The position numbers and the translations under genes were made by a program. From UBA10003 sp964365025 (GTDB taxonomy: Bacteria > Patescibacteriota > Patescibacteriia > Magasanikbacterales > UBA10003), in the NCBI GenBank assembly GCA_964365025.1, contig CAYIOJ010000006.1, forward strand, positions 1 to 35,618: DNA of 35,618 nt, in the 5' to 3' direction. Below are positions 8,302-15,708 of the stretch, in pieces (position 1 is the stretch's first letter; each line of letters opens with the position of its first letter). The notes under the pieces were generated by a model. It was given only the letters and a program-made list of their open reading frames with translations. It searched no databases and was not told where the DNA came from.

Positions 8302-9727
8302 AATTCAATTGTATCATTATTAAAACAAAAACAAAATACAGCACGCCAAAGCCCTGAAACAGCGCCGGAGTGGTGATATTTGTGGCAAACAAAGCGACTC
8401 CACCTGCCAAAAGCCCGAGAAATAATGGGTTGGCTGGTGTTTTATAGGCCAAACGCGCGAGTGAACATAAAATAATCAGCAAAAACACCAAATACGCGAA
8501 TGTGCCTAAAATTCCCAGTTCCGCCAACATTTCCAAATACCCCCAATCAAACTGTGTTCTGGTTTCTAAAATTTTGGTTACCGGATGAACAAACGACACT
8601 GTTGTTCCCAATCCGGAGCCAATCCACGGATGCAATTTAATCGTACGCCAAATGTCAGGAAGCAAAGCCATACGGATAGCGCCGCTCAACTCATCAGTTG
8701 GCGCGGTTACACCGCCAATTCGCACACCAAGCAACTCCAGACCGACTGATTGCCCACGGCTGGCAATAAGATGAGTGGAAATGAACACAACAAAAATTGA
8801 CACCGCGACTATGCTTGAAATCATAAACCAGCGTTTCAAATTTTGTTTAAACGCCAAAATAATAAAACCAAAAGCCAACCCGACAAAATATATTCTAGAA
8901 AAATTCAACATTATCACAAAAGACGAACAAAAAATATAAAACCAAAGTTTTTTATTTTTCAAATCTTTCATTAAATACGCGGCTATAATTAAGATAGCCG
9001 GAACCAAAAGCAGGTGCTCGGGCAAAACAATCCGAAAAAAATTAGCTCCAAGGTCGGTAATTTTTCCAGCGGCAATGTTGCGAAACCAGTGATAATACAC
9101 ATCCGGCAAAAATCCAATTCCGCTGGAATAAATAAAAAAAGTAATTAAAGAAAAAAATGCTGAACCCACAATATACGCTTGTGCGATTTTTAAAAGCGTC
9201 GCGTCGGGATATTTCAACATCTCCAGCGCGGGAAATAATAAAAGAAAGAACAAATAAAGAATCGCGTCTTGCGCCACCAATATCCCCGCGTGCTGATTTA
9301 AAAATCCATTTACAATTGAAATCAAAAGAAAAAATCCAACGACAAACATGCTGAAACGCAAGCTTTTGGGAAGCCGCCAATTAAATTTGTCTTGTTTAAT
9401 TTTTTGCGCCAGCCAAATAATTCCAAAAATTCCTAAAAACCAAGTTCGCGAAAGCAGGCCGAAGAGCTCAAAAAAATGTCCGGATCCATTGAGAAAAAAC
9501 TCGGCCACCAACACCAGCCACGCGAGTGAAAGTTTTTTTACGCAAACACAAGCAAAAGCCGCCACAAGAATGGCGGCAATAATTTGATTGGCAACATTAT
9601 GATTCCAAGTTAAAAAAGACAGCAAGCGTATTAACGCGTAGATCAACAACGCGTGCCAGATTGTTAATTTACACCCTGCCCGGAGCGGACTCTTTAAATA
9701 AAGACCTCTCAAGAGCATTAAAGGCAT
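8285..9727 (-). CDS. O-antigen ligase/polymerase-like membrane protein (Wzy_C)
   Basis: The product is 480 residues with about 11-12 hydrophobic segments. A large loop before the last helices contains HPWIGSGLGTT and, further on, the conserved region with WGYLEMLAELGILG, typical of the PF04932 (Wzy_C/WaaL) fold. Such proteins join or polymerise lipid-linked glycans outside the membrane. The start codon lies 2 bases after the cupin stop, so translation is coupled. Which glycan is joined cannot be told from the sequence. Confidence 0.82.
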   Translation of the reverse strand: MPLMLLRGLYLKSPLRAGCKLTIWHALLIYALIRLLSFLTWNHNVANQIIAAILVAAFACVCVKKLSLAWLVLVAEFFLNGSGHFFELFGLLSRTWFLGIFGIIWLAQKIKQDKFNWRLPKSLRFSMFVVGFFLLISIVNGFLNQHAGILVAQDAILYLFFLLLFPALEMLKYPDATLLKIAQAYIVGSAFFSLITFFIYSSGIGFLPDVYYHWFRNIAAGKITDLGANFFRIVLPEHLLLVPAILIIAAYLMKDLKNKKLWFYIFCSSFVIMLNFSRIYFVGLAFGFIILAFKQNLKRWFMISSIVAVSIFVVFISTHLIASRGQSVGLELLGVRIGGVTAPTDELSGAIRMALLPDIWRTIKLHPWIGSGLGTTVSFVHPVTKILETRTQFDWGYLEMLAELGILGTFAYLVFLLIILCSLARLAYKTPANPLFLGLLAGGVALFATNITTPALFQGFGVLYFVFVLIMIQLNYANQK

Positions 9728-9729
9728 AT

Positions 9730-10152
9730 TTATTCGGTAGTGATGCCGTCAAATTCCGCTTCATTGGCCACCGCCCCGGCTTTGGTAACGCGGACAATGC
9801 CGTCTTTATGATGCGCCGGAGAATAAATCGTATAAAGTTTTAATTCTTCCGCGCCGGAAGTGTTGATGACATTGTGTTGCGCGCCAGCCGGCACCACCAC
9901 GGCCACCCCATCCCCCACCTCGTATTCATGGCCGTCAATTATCACCTTGCCCCGTCCTTTTTCAAAACGAAAAAACTGGTCGTTATCGGGGTGCACTTCC
10001 ATGCCGATTTCTTCATTGGGTTTTAGCGCCATCAAAACCAGCTGGCTGTGTTTTGATGAATACAGCACTTTGCGAAAATTCGCGTTTTCCAAAGTGGCTT
10101 TTTCAATATTGGAAACAAATCCCTTCATAACATTAAATTTTATTTTAATCAT
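9730..10152 (-). CDS. Cupin-domain protein
   Basis: The product is 140 residues from the ATG at 10152, which overlaps the previous stop as ATGA. An internal Met at 10128 (MKGFVSNIEKA) may be the ancestral start. One small beta barrel is visible: first cupin motif GMEVHPDNDQFFRFEKGRG and second motif VPAGAQHNVIN. Three of the usual metal-binding positions appear as His, Gln/Asp and His, so a bound metal is plausible but the set is not canonical. A C-terminal Pro-His-His-Lys-Asp-Gly stretch is typical of this small-cupin subfamily. Substrate and role are unknown; the neighbours suggest sugar or glycan metabolism. Confidence 0.8.
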   Translation of the reverse strand: MIKIKFNVMKGFVSNIEKATLENANFRKVLYSSKHSQLVLMALKPNEEIGMEVHPDNDQFFRFEKGRGKVIIDGHEYEVGDGVAVVVPAGAQHNVINTSGAEELKLYTIYSPAHHKDGIVRVTKAGAVANEAEFDGITTE

Positions 10153-10604
10153 TCAAAAAAGATGGGAATCTCTAACGCGTCGTCGTGTTCAGGCAAGCCG
10201 GAAGGATTGTCTTTGCGTAAAATTAAAGCGCCGCGATTGCTTACTTTTGTATCAGGAGTAAATTCAATTGTTCCTTTGAAATCAACCCAATCAGTGGTCA
10301 TCCACTCGCCCTGCGCTTGGGCAAAACTTTGGCCAATAATTTTACCGTCCCAATCCACCACGACCAATGGAAAACTTGCTTCAAAAAACCACGGACCCCG
10401 GGCTTGTCCGGTAATTTGCAGAGGACTTTTCACCTTATCACCGGGCAGAGGGCCGGTAAGCTGAATTTTGTCCATTTTTTCCAACACATTACCCATTTCA
10501 GTCACTTTGAGTTCGTTTTTAAATGGACGCCAATCACTTTTGCCCAGCCAATAAGCCAAGACCGCGACAAGCAAAATTATCAATATAATTGCGATCTTCC
10601 TCAT
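10149..10604 (-). CDS. Membrane-anchored Gmad2-domain protein
   Basis: The product is 151 residues. An N-terminal hydrophobic helix (IAIILIILLVAVLAYWLG) acts as signal anchor. Residues ~50-150 match the Gmad2 immunoglobulin-like domain: PLPGDKVKSPLQITGQARG, WFFEASFPLVVVD, GEWMTTDWVDFKGTIEF and NPSGLPEHDDALEIPIFF. The domain is known from spore germination proteins and many envelope proteins and is a beta sandwich outside the membrane. It is the first gene of the cupin, ligase and kinase operon and has its own promoter. Confidence 0.85.
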   Translation of the reverse strand: MRKIAIILIILLVAVLAYWLGKSDWRPFKNELKVTEMGNVLEKMDKIQLTGPLPGDKVKSPLQITGQARGPWFFEASFPLVVVDWDGKIIGQSFAQAQGEWMTTDWVDFKGTIEFTPDTKVSNRGALILRKDNPSGLPEHDDALEIPIFFE

Positions 10605-10612
10605 ACAATTAT

Positions 10613-10641
10613 ATTATACGGCCGCTTGGTGAGAAAATAAA
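10613..10641 (-). promoter_or_regulatory. Promoter of the Gmad2-cupin-ligase-kinase operon, leaderless
   Basis: On the minus strand a perfect TATAAT (10618-10613) lies 17 bases downstream of a weak TTTATT (10641-10636). The ATG at 10604 begins 8 bases after the -10, so the transcript would start at or next to the start codon. No Shine-Dalgarno is visible. Confidence 0.5.
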
Positions 10642-10663
10642 CACCTTGTCAAGTGTTAGAGAG

Positions 10664-10999
10664 CTACTTGAGAATTCCATTTATTTTCGCGGCTAGAATA
10701 AAATCATTTTCAGAAAGGCCGCCCACCGCGTGGGTCCAGAGTTCCAATATCACGCGATTGTAGAAAATGTGAAAATTTGGGTGATGCTGTTCATTTTCCG
10801 CCACTTCCGCGACTTTATTTATGAAAGCCATCGCTTCTTTAAAATCCGCGAATTTAAGTTCTCGTCTTATTTTTTTCCCCTCTTCCACATTTTCCCAATC
10901 GGGCGTTTCTTTTAGATATTCTTCGGCGCTGGCTTTGTCCATTGGGAGCGTACCGCCATCGCAACGAACACATTTCTTTTTATTAAGTTCATGATTCAT
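10664..10999 (-). CDS. Pterin-4a-carbinolamine dehydratase family protein
   Basis: The product is 111 residues from ATG 10999, which starts 6 bases after the encoded CCA of tRNA-Gln. The family core is clear: FKEAMAFINKVAEVAENEQHHPNF with the active-site His pair, then VILELWTHAVGGLSENDFILAAKI. The first ~30 residues carry a CVRCDGG pair of Cys followed by the normal LPMDKASAEEYL. The enzyme dehydrates 4a-hydroxytetrahydrobiopterin in aromatic amino acid hydroxylation; no such hydroxylase is in this window, so the physiological role here is open. An in-frame extension upstream would run through the tRNA and is not real. Confidence 0.88.
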   Translation of the reverse strand: MNHELNKKKCVRCDGGTLPMDKASAEEYLKETPDWENVEEGKKIRRELKFADFKEAMAFINKVAEVAENEQHHPNFHIFYNRVILELWTHAVGGLSENDFILAAKINGILK

Positions 11000-11005
11000 A
11001 CAATT

Positions 11006-11079
11006 TGGCTCCGGGGCTTGGATTCGGACCAAGATAACCAGCTTCAAAGGCTAGCGTCCTGCCATTAGACGACCCCGGA
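11006..11079 (-). tRNA. tRNA-Gln (anticodon UUG), CCA encoded
   Basis: On the minus strand the acceptor stem is TCCGGGG/CCCCGGA, and loop CTTTGAA carries anticodon TTG. The T arm is TTGG-TCCGAAT-CCAA, followed by discriminator G and encoded CCA. It lies 5 bases after the ftsX stop and 6 bases before the pterin dehydratase ATG. The sequence and the 11 bases after CCA match the tRNA-Gln at 1044. Confidence 0.96.
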
Positions 11080-11084
11080 ATGTT

Positions 11085-11999
11085 TTATACCCTCAAATAT
11101 TTTCTCATTGCCAAACTGCCTGAAATAACCCCAAGCACAGACAAAGCCAGAAATTCACCAACAAAAGTCCTTACAAAATTACCATTGAAATATCCCAGCA
11201 AAGAAAAGCCGGATCCGGCAAAGAATGTTTTAACATAATTATCGCCAAATTGCAAGAAGGCGTACAATAAAATCGCGCTCAAAACCACGGCCAAAAAATT
11301 AAACAAAATCACCTCTATAAGAAACGGCGCGCGGATAAACCAATTGCTCGCGCCAACCAAACGCATCACGCTGATTTCCTCGCGATGCGTGTAAATAGCC
11401 ACCTTGATAACATTGAAAATAATCAAAAACGCGATTACTAAGAGCAAAACAGAAACAGCCACCGCCCCTTTTTGTACCCGGTTGGTCATAACGCCTATTT
11501 TTTTAATAATGGTGGCGTGGTCTTCAAATGTTTTTTGCTCAATCAAACTGTTGTATTCGGGAATATCAATAGCTGATAAAATCTCCTCATAATCCCGCGA
11601 ACTGGCGGCGCGAACGATTAAAATCGCGCCCAGAGGATTTTCCGGCAATTCAGAAAGGGCTGACAAAATTTCCTCATCTTTGGCGTGTTTGGCTTTAAAA
11701 TCAGCCAATACTTCGTCGCGAGATTTGTAAGTCAAAGAAACTACTTTTGGCAATTTGCCCAAGGCCGAACGTAATTCGTCAATTTTGCCGGCCGGAGCGT
11801 CAATTTTAAAAAGCAAACTGATGTCAATGCGATCTTCCACCAACCGCAAAGCGGCTTTGGTCATGGCATTGACGGAAAGAATGACATTGAAAGAAATCAG
11901 GGTCAACACTAAAATCAAAATCGTGGTAAGTGAAAGTCCGATGTTGCGCCAAAAACTTTTATTGGCAAAAGAAAAAACTCGTTTTAGAAATATTTTCAT
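11085..11999 (-). CDS. ftsX: Cell-division protein FtsX
   Basis: The product is 304 residues. It has an N-terminal helix (~20-45), an extracellular domain of about 120 residues with VSLTYKSRDEVLADFKAKHAKDE and LPENPLGAILIV, and three C-terminal helices in the FtsX/MacB layout. A short motif HREEISVMRLVGASNWFIRAPF before the penultimate helix is diagnostic. FtsX is the membrane partner of FtsE and passes the ATPase signal to wall hydrolases outside. Its ATG overlaps the ftsE stop as ATGA. It ends 5 bases before tRNA-Gln. Confidence 0.95.
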   Translation of the reverse strand: MKIFLKRVFSFANKSFWRNIGLSLTTILILVLTLISFNVILSVNAMTKAALRLVEDRIDISLLFKIDAPAGKIDELRSALGKLPKVVSLTYKSRDEVLADFKAKHAKDEEILSALSELPENPLGAILIVRAASSRDYEEILSAIDIPEYNSLIEQKTFEDHATIIKKIGVMTNRVQKGAVAVSVLLLVIAFLIIFNVIKVAIYTHREEISVMRLVGASNWFIRAPFLIEVILFNFLAVVLSAILLYAFLQFGDNYVKTFFAGSGFSLLGYFNGNFVRTFVGEFLALSVLGVISGSLAMRKYLRV

Positions 12000-12676
12000 A
12001 GTACATATTTGCCCTCCGCCTGGTCGTTAGCTACCGATCCCCTTTCAATAGTCACTACGCGGCGGCGCAGAGCGTTGACCATTTCGCGATTGTGAGTGAC
12101 CAAAAGCACGGTCGTACCCAGCTCATTGATTTTTTTAAAAATGGAAACGATTTCGTTCGTGTTGATGGCGTCCAAATTGCCTGACGGTTCGTCGGCAATC
12201 ACGATTTTCGGCGCGTGCACGAGCGATCGCGCGATCACCGCTCTTTGCTGTTCCCCGCCGGAAATCTCGTCCGGATAACGATCAGTTTTTTTCTCTAATC
12301 CGACAATTTCCAAAATTTGCGGCACGATTTTATCAATGCGGCATTCCGGCGCCCCGCACACCTCCAGGGCAAACGCCACATTTTCAAAAATCGTTTTTTT
12401 AGGCAAAAGTTTGAAATCCTGAAAAATTACGCCGATCTGCCGCCGCAAAATCGGAATTTCCGATTCCTTGATATCGGTGATATCCCAATCGCCGATCTGA
12501 ATCTGGCCTTTGCTCGGCCGCTCCTCGGCTATCAGCAATTTTACCAAAGTGGTTTTGCCGGCCCCGCTCTGCCCCACAATTGACACCAATTCACCCGGCT
12601 CAATTTTTAAATGAACGTCTTTCACCGCCACCACATCCGGCGGATAAATTTTAGAAACATTTTTAAAATAAATCAT
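11996..12676 (-). CDS. ftsE: Cell-division ATP-binding protein FtsE
   Basis: The product is 226 residues, the usual size. Walker A is GQSGAGKT (residues 35-42), the Q loop is IGVIFQDFKLLPKKTIFENV, the ABC signature is ISGGEQQR, Walker B is KIVIADEPSGNLD and the switch His is in LLVTHN. FtsE is the cytoplasmic ATPase of FtsEX, which controls septal peptidoglycan hydrolysis. It begins 8 bases after the 3' end of tRNA-Thr, so it is co-transcribed with tRNAs, and is coupled to ftsX by a 4-base overlap. Confidence 0.97.
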   Translation of the reverse strand: MIYFKNVSKIYPPDVVAVKDVHLKIEPGELVSIVGQSGAGKTTLVKLLIAEERPSKGQIQIGDWDITDIKESEIPILRRQIGVIFQDFKLLPKKTIFENVAFALEVCGAPECRIDKIVPQILEIVGLEKKTDRYPDEISGGEQQRAVIARSLVHAPKIVIADEPSGNLDAINTNEIVSIFKKINELGTTVLLVTHNREMVNALRRRVVTIERGSVANDQAEGKYVL

Positions 12677-12684
12677 AAATAATC

Positions 12685-12757
12685 AGCCGACGGCCGGAAT
12701 TGAACCGGCGACCCACGGTTTACGATACCGTTGCTCTACCAGCTGAGCTACGTCGGC
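12685..12757 (-). tRNA. tRNA-Thr (anticodon CGU), no encoded CCA
   Basis: The acceptor stem GCCGACG/CGTCGGC, D arm TAGCTCAGCTGGTAGAGC, anticodon stem ACGGT/ACCGT with loop ATCGTAA (anticodon CGT) and T arm GCCGG-TTCAATT-CCGGC are all present. The discriminator is U. CCA is not encoded, unlike the adjacent tRNA-Gly. Confidence 0.95.
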
Positions 12758-12774
12758 ATTTGGCAAAAAGCCCA

Positions 12775-12848
12775 TGGAGCGGGTAACGGGAATCGAACCC
12801 GTCGCTTATCCTTGGGAAGGATACATATTACCACTATACTATACCCGC
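12775..12848 (-). tRNA. tRNA-Gly (anticodon CCC), CCA encoded
   Basis: The acceptor stem is GCGGGTA/TACCCGC, anticodon stem TATCC/GGATA encloses TTCCCAA with anticodon CCC, and the T arm is ACGGG-TTCGATT-CCCGT. The discriminator is U, and CCA is encoded at 12777-12775. It starts 8 bases after the stop of the SurA-like gene and is 17 bases from tRNA-Thr. Confidence 0.95.
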
Positions 12849-12856
12849 GCCGTTTT

Positions 12857-13432
12857 TCAAATTTTTATCCATTTCCAAACCTTGCTCTTTTTATACGCCT
12901 CCTCCAAGTCAGGGGCGTTCGTGGCTTTAGCCAATTTTTCTTGCAATAAAAACGGCATTAAAACTTTATTTTTAAATTGTTCCGAACCCCAGCCATAAGT
13001 GTCATTTAGCATTTGTTCGGCTTTTTCAGCTGAACCCAATTCTTTGATCACTTTATCAAATTCCCGATCCAATTCTTCCGGCGTAACAGTTATATTGGCC
13101 AATTTAGCCTGCTCGGCCAAAACCACCTGCCTAGCCATTCGTTCCCAAACGCTTTTTTGCAATTCCGCCAAAGCCGGCGTTGTAAAATCAGGATTTTGCT
13201 TTTTTTGAAAATCATAAAAATTACGCACAGCCCGCAAATCGTTTTGAAAATCTTTGTAACTTAAATAATGACTATTAACAAATCCGACCGGCAAACCGAT
13301 TAAACTGGCTGTTTTTACCGTAAATTTATCAGAGGATAAATTATACAGAGCATTATACGACGCCAACCCAAAAAATATCAAAATAATCAATAATATGCCG
13401 GCCGCCATCCCCCAATAAAAAATTTTGTTCAT
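12857..13432 (-). CDS. Membrane-anchored SurA/PrsA N-terminal-like chaperone
   Basis: The product is 191 residues. A single N-terminal helix (residues ~8-30) anchors it, and the rest resembles the helical chaperone part of SurA/PrsA: LSYKDFQNDLRAVRNFY, VWERMARQVVLAEQAKLANITVTPEELDREFDKVI and LQEKLAKA. No peptidyl-prolyl isomerase domain follows, so it would be a chaperone-only form acting outside the membrane. It starts 1 base after the FtsB-like gene and ends 8 bases before tRNA-Gly, within a wall/division operon. Confidence 0.75.
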   Translation of the reverse strand: MNKIFYWGMAAGILLIILIFFGLASYNALYNLSSDKFTVKTASLIGLPVGFVNSHYLSYKDFQNDLRAVRNFYDFQKKQNPDFTTPALAELQKSVWERMARQVVLAEQAKLANITVTPEELDREFDKVIKELGSAEKAEQMLNDTYGWGSEQFKNKVLMPFLLQEKLAKATNAPDLEEAYKKSKVWKWIKI

Positions 13433-13433
13433 A

Positions 13434-13820
13434 CTATTTAAAAAAATAATTCCACCAATTTTTAGGATTAAAAATTAACGCGACGCCGGTTTTTACTTCT
13501 TTTTTTGCCGAGGAAGTGGCGGCGGCGTTGTTTATTATCACCAATTTTTCACCCTCTTTGCCCAGTCCAAATTTCAACCGCGCTTCTCGTTCCGCAAAAT
13601 CTCCGCTCTTAATCTCCTGTAATTTTTCCAAAGAAACCAATTTATTTTTTTCCCATTTGGCTTTTTCCAACATCAGCTGATTTATTTCTTTCTTAATCTG
13701 ATAATCTTGCCAAAAGGCCTTGCCAAAACTAATTAAAAAAACTGCCGCCACTCCCCCGGCCAATAACAAAAAAATTCCGTTCTTAAAAAGCCCTTTTAGA
13801 AATCCCCTGTTTCCTCCCAT
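13434..13820 (-). CDS. FtsB/DivIC-like septum formation initiator
   Basis: The product is 128 residues. One transmembrane helix (residues ~13-33) is followed by a coiled coil (QIKKEINQLMLEKAKWEKNK) and the short conserved end FAEREARLKFGLGKEGEKLVII, the hallmark of FtsB/DivIC. These proteins link FtsL and FtsQ-type partners in the divisome. The last ~40 residues form a linker and a short hydrophobic end that is longer than in FtsB of model bacteria. Its place beside ftsEX and murE fits a division role. Confidence 0.83.
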   Translation of the reverse strand: MGGNRGFLKGLFKNGIFLLLAGGVAAVFLISFGKAFWQDYQIKKEINQLMLEKAKWEKNKLVSLEKLQEIKSGDFAEREARLKFGLGKEGEKLVIINNAAATSSAKKEVKTGVALIFNPKNWWNYFFK

Positions 13821-13828
13821 ATACCGGA

Positions 13829-14317
13829 TTATATCACTAATTTTCCTTGTTGCAAAACCGCGCTTAAGGCCGCCTGAATTTTAGCCGGATTTTTTACGCG
13901 ATTAAATTCCAAATCCACTTCTCCGCCCACTGTCTGAATCTTAATTTTTCCATAACGAAAAATCGTAGGAGAAAGACCTTTTATTATATAGGAAACATTG
14001 TGAATTTTATCCAACTGCACTTCGGTAACGATTTTTTCCAAAGACCCGACTTGATAAATATCAATGACCTTTTTATTGGTAATGACAAAAGCGTTGTGGT
14101 GCCAAAAATACAACGCGCGAACCAAAAGAAACAAGGCCAGAGCGAGCAACGCGGAAAATAGCGCAATCCCCCACCAGCCGCGGCTGAACAACCAGAACAT
14201 AAAGAAAAATGGCGCGACAATCAGAATAAAAATCAAAAAACCCTGCCAAAAATAAGTGAGGCCGTAGCGGCGAAGCACGATAATAACTTTTTCATTTTCC
14301 AAAAGATTAAGGCGCAT
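13829..14317 (-). CDS. Bacterial PH-domain membrane protein (bPH2/YdbS type)
   Basis: The product is 162 residues. Two adjacent hydrophobic helices (residues ~20-70) are followed by a small PH-like domain: NAFVITNKKVIDIYQVGSLE, VQLDKIHNVSYIIKGLSPTIFRYG and IKIQTVGGEVDLEFNRVKNP. This is the DUF304/bPH2 pattern, found in membrane proteins whose ligand is generally unknown. It starts 11 bases inside the end of the PI3/4-kinase-like gene, so the two are translationally coupled. Confidence 0.85.
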   Translation of the reverse strand: MRLNLLENEKVIIVLRRYGLTYFWQGFLIFILIVAPFFFMFWLFSRGWWGIALFSALLALALFLLVRALYFWHHNAFVITNKKVIDIYQVGSLEKIVTEVQLDKIHNVSYIIKGLSPTIFRYGKIKIQTVGGEVDLEFNRVKNPAKIQAALSAVLQQGKLVI

Positions 14318-15419
14318 GTTTTCTTTTGATTACAGTGGCGGCGTGCCCCCAAAAGTATTTTTCATCATTTGGATACATACGATAATCGGGAAATTCACCG
14401 GTCTTCACCAATTCTCGTATCCTTTTTTCAAATTCTCCAAAAAAAACATTTCCTCGCGCCAAACCAAAAACCAAGTTAAAAGCTTCTTTTATTATCTGAT
14501 AACGCCTTTGGTCTTCAATCATATTGGCCAATCGCCCTAAAAGAGGTTCCGGCAAAACACGATCACCGGCGCTAAAATGACGCAAAGGAAATGATTTAAT
14601 GCCACGGTCAAATCTTGATTCAGGAAAAGTTAATCCATGATCAATTGCCCACACTGTTCCATCATCTCCAACAAGAAAATTCGCGTCATGCCTGTCGGTA
14701 TTGTGCACAAGAATATCTAAAACAGCGACATCTCGCAAATCTTTTACCTTGGCCACCGCCAGCCAACTTTCACCAACAGCAAGACAGGCTGGCTTAGCCT
14801 CAACTTTAAGTTGAATAGAACCAATAATCCCGTCTATCTGGCCAATTACAGTAGGCGGCACCACTTCTGAATCAAAAGACTTGGCAATCATACCGGCCAA
14901 CCATTCACGCAAGTAGCCGGTTTGCGGACGGGTTTCATTAATCCCGGTAATACCATCTTTCTCAACCCAAACCGCCTCACCTTTTCTGGGTTTAAAAATC
15001 GCTGGCAACGGTTTTGTATCATCACCCCGCGCTACCTCCACTGTCATCACCTGATTGCGCGGGCTGTACGCATCCAATCGCTCTTCTTCTGAAGTATGTT
15101 CATCCGGAGTGCGGCAATCATGTCTCGCCCTCAATGTTTCCATTATTTTTACATCAACCGCTTCGCGTAAAACTTTTTCAATTTTTTGTCGTTGTTGGCG
15201 CTGTTCGACCAAGTGAACATCACCGTCTTGAATAGCCTCCTGTTCCAAAAGAGCGTTTAATTTGTCTTCTAATCCATTAATGTTATTCATCAATAGTTCT
15301 ATTTCTCCACTTGCATCCTCAATTGTCAACGGTCTATTTTTTTCTGCAATTGAACCAGGCGCGTCTTGATGATGTTTCGCGCCCGGCCCATCGCGTTTTG
15401 AAAATGTTTCTAAAACCAT
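14307..15419 (-). CDS. PI3/4-kinase-like protein
   Basis: The product is 370 residues. The first ~115 are a Glu/Gln/Lys-rich, probably helical region. The kinase-like part has IFKPRKGE (residues 141-148, candidate ATP-anchoring Lys143), GYLREWLAGMIAKSF, VPPTVIG, the catalytic loop LVHNTDRHDANFLV (DRHxxN at 242-247) and WAIDHGLTFP (IDHG at 259-262). These are the core motifs of the PI3/4-kinase fold seen in actinobacterial SCO1664-type proteins and plant PI4K-gamma relatives. Substrate may be protein or lipid; nothing in the sequence decides. It starts 5 bases after a 93-residue protein gene and overlaps the PH-domain gene. HipA-like kinases share the fold but lack this motif order. Confidence 0.8.
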   Translation of the reverse strand: MVLETFSKRDGPGAKHHQDAPGSIAEKNRPLTIEDASGEIELLMNNINGLEDKLNALLEQEAIQDGDVHLVEQRQQRQKIEKVLREAVDVKIMETLRARHDCRTPDEHTSEEERLDAYSPRNQVMTVEVARGDDTKPLPAIFKPRKGEAVWVEKDGITGINETRPQTGYLREWLAGMIAKSFDSEVVPPTVIGQIDGIIGSIQLKVEAKPACLAVGESWLAVAKVKDLRDVAVLDILVHNTDRHDANFLVGDDGTVWAIDHGLTFPESRFDRGIKSFPLRHFSAGDRVLPEPLLGRLANMIEDQRRYQIIKEAFNLVFGLARGNVFFGEFEKRIRELVKTGEFPDYRMYPNDEKYFWGHAATVIKRKHAP

Positions 15420-15424
15420 ATAAT

Positions 15425-15706
15425 TTAAGGCTTTTGAATTTCATTAGCGAATAAATATGGACTGGCAAAATGAGCTGACATGGCTAATAAAAATTTTACC
15501 CCGTCTTTGGGCTGATAATAATGCGACTCGCCTTCAATTAAGACTGAAACCCCACGCTCCAAGGTCGTCAAAACATTCGCGTCGCCGACGCAGATTACCG
15601 CGCCAGCGGCCTGCAAAACACAATGCGCGCGCAAACGCCGTTCGCCTTTTTCACTGGTGAACAAATCAACAAACGAACCCGGTGGATAGTTTGATTTTGT
15701 CGTCAT
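15425..15706 (-). CDS. Hypothetical 93-aa protein upstream of the kinase gene
   Basis: I do not recognise a family. The product, from ATG 15706 just after the murE stop, is a small mixed alpha/beta protein with no membrane segment. Notable patches are PGSFVDLFTSEKGERRLRAHC, AGAVICVGDANVLTTLERGVSVLI and DGVKFLLAMSAHFASPYL. The start choice follows the murE stop at 15709; a longer frame upstream would lie in murE. It begins 2 bases after murE and ends 5 bases before the kinase gene, so it is probably a partner or substrate of that kinase (inference from position only). Confidence 0.65.
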   Translation of the reverse strand: MTTKSNYPPGSFVDLFTSEKGERRLRAHCVLQAAGAVICVGDANVLTTLERGVSVLIEGESHYYQPKDGVKFLLAMSAHFASPYLFANEIQKP

Positions 15707-15708
15707 AT

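Noticed and set aside
1044..11079. The two tRNA-Gln as attachment sites of an integrated element
   Set aside because: They are in opposite orientation, both are complete, and the genes between them are ordinary chromosomal genes. Duplication of a tRNA is simpler.
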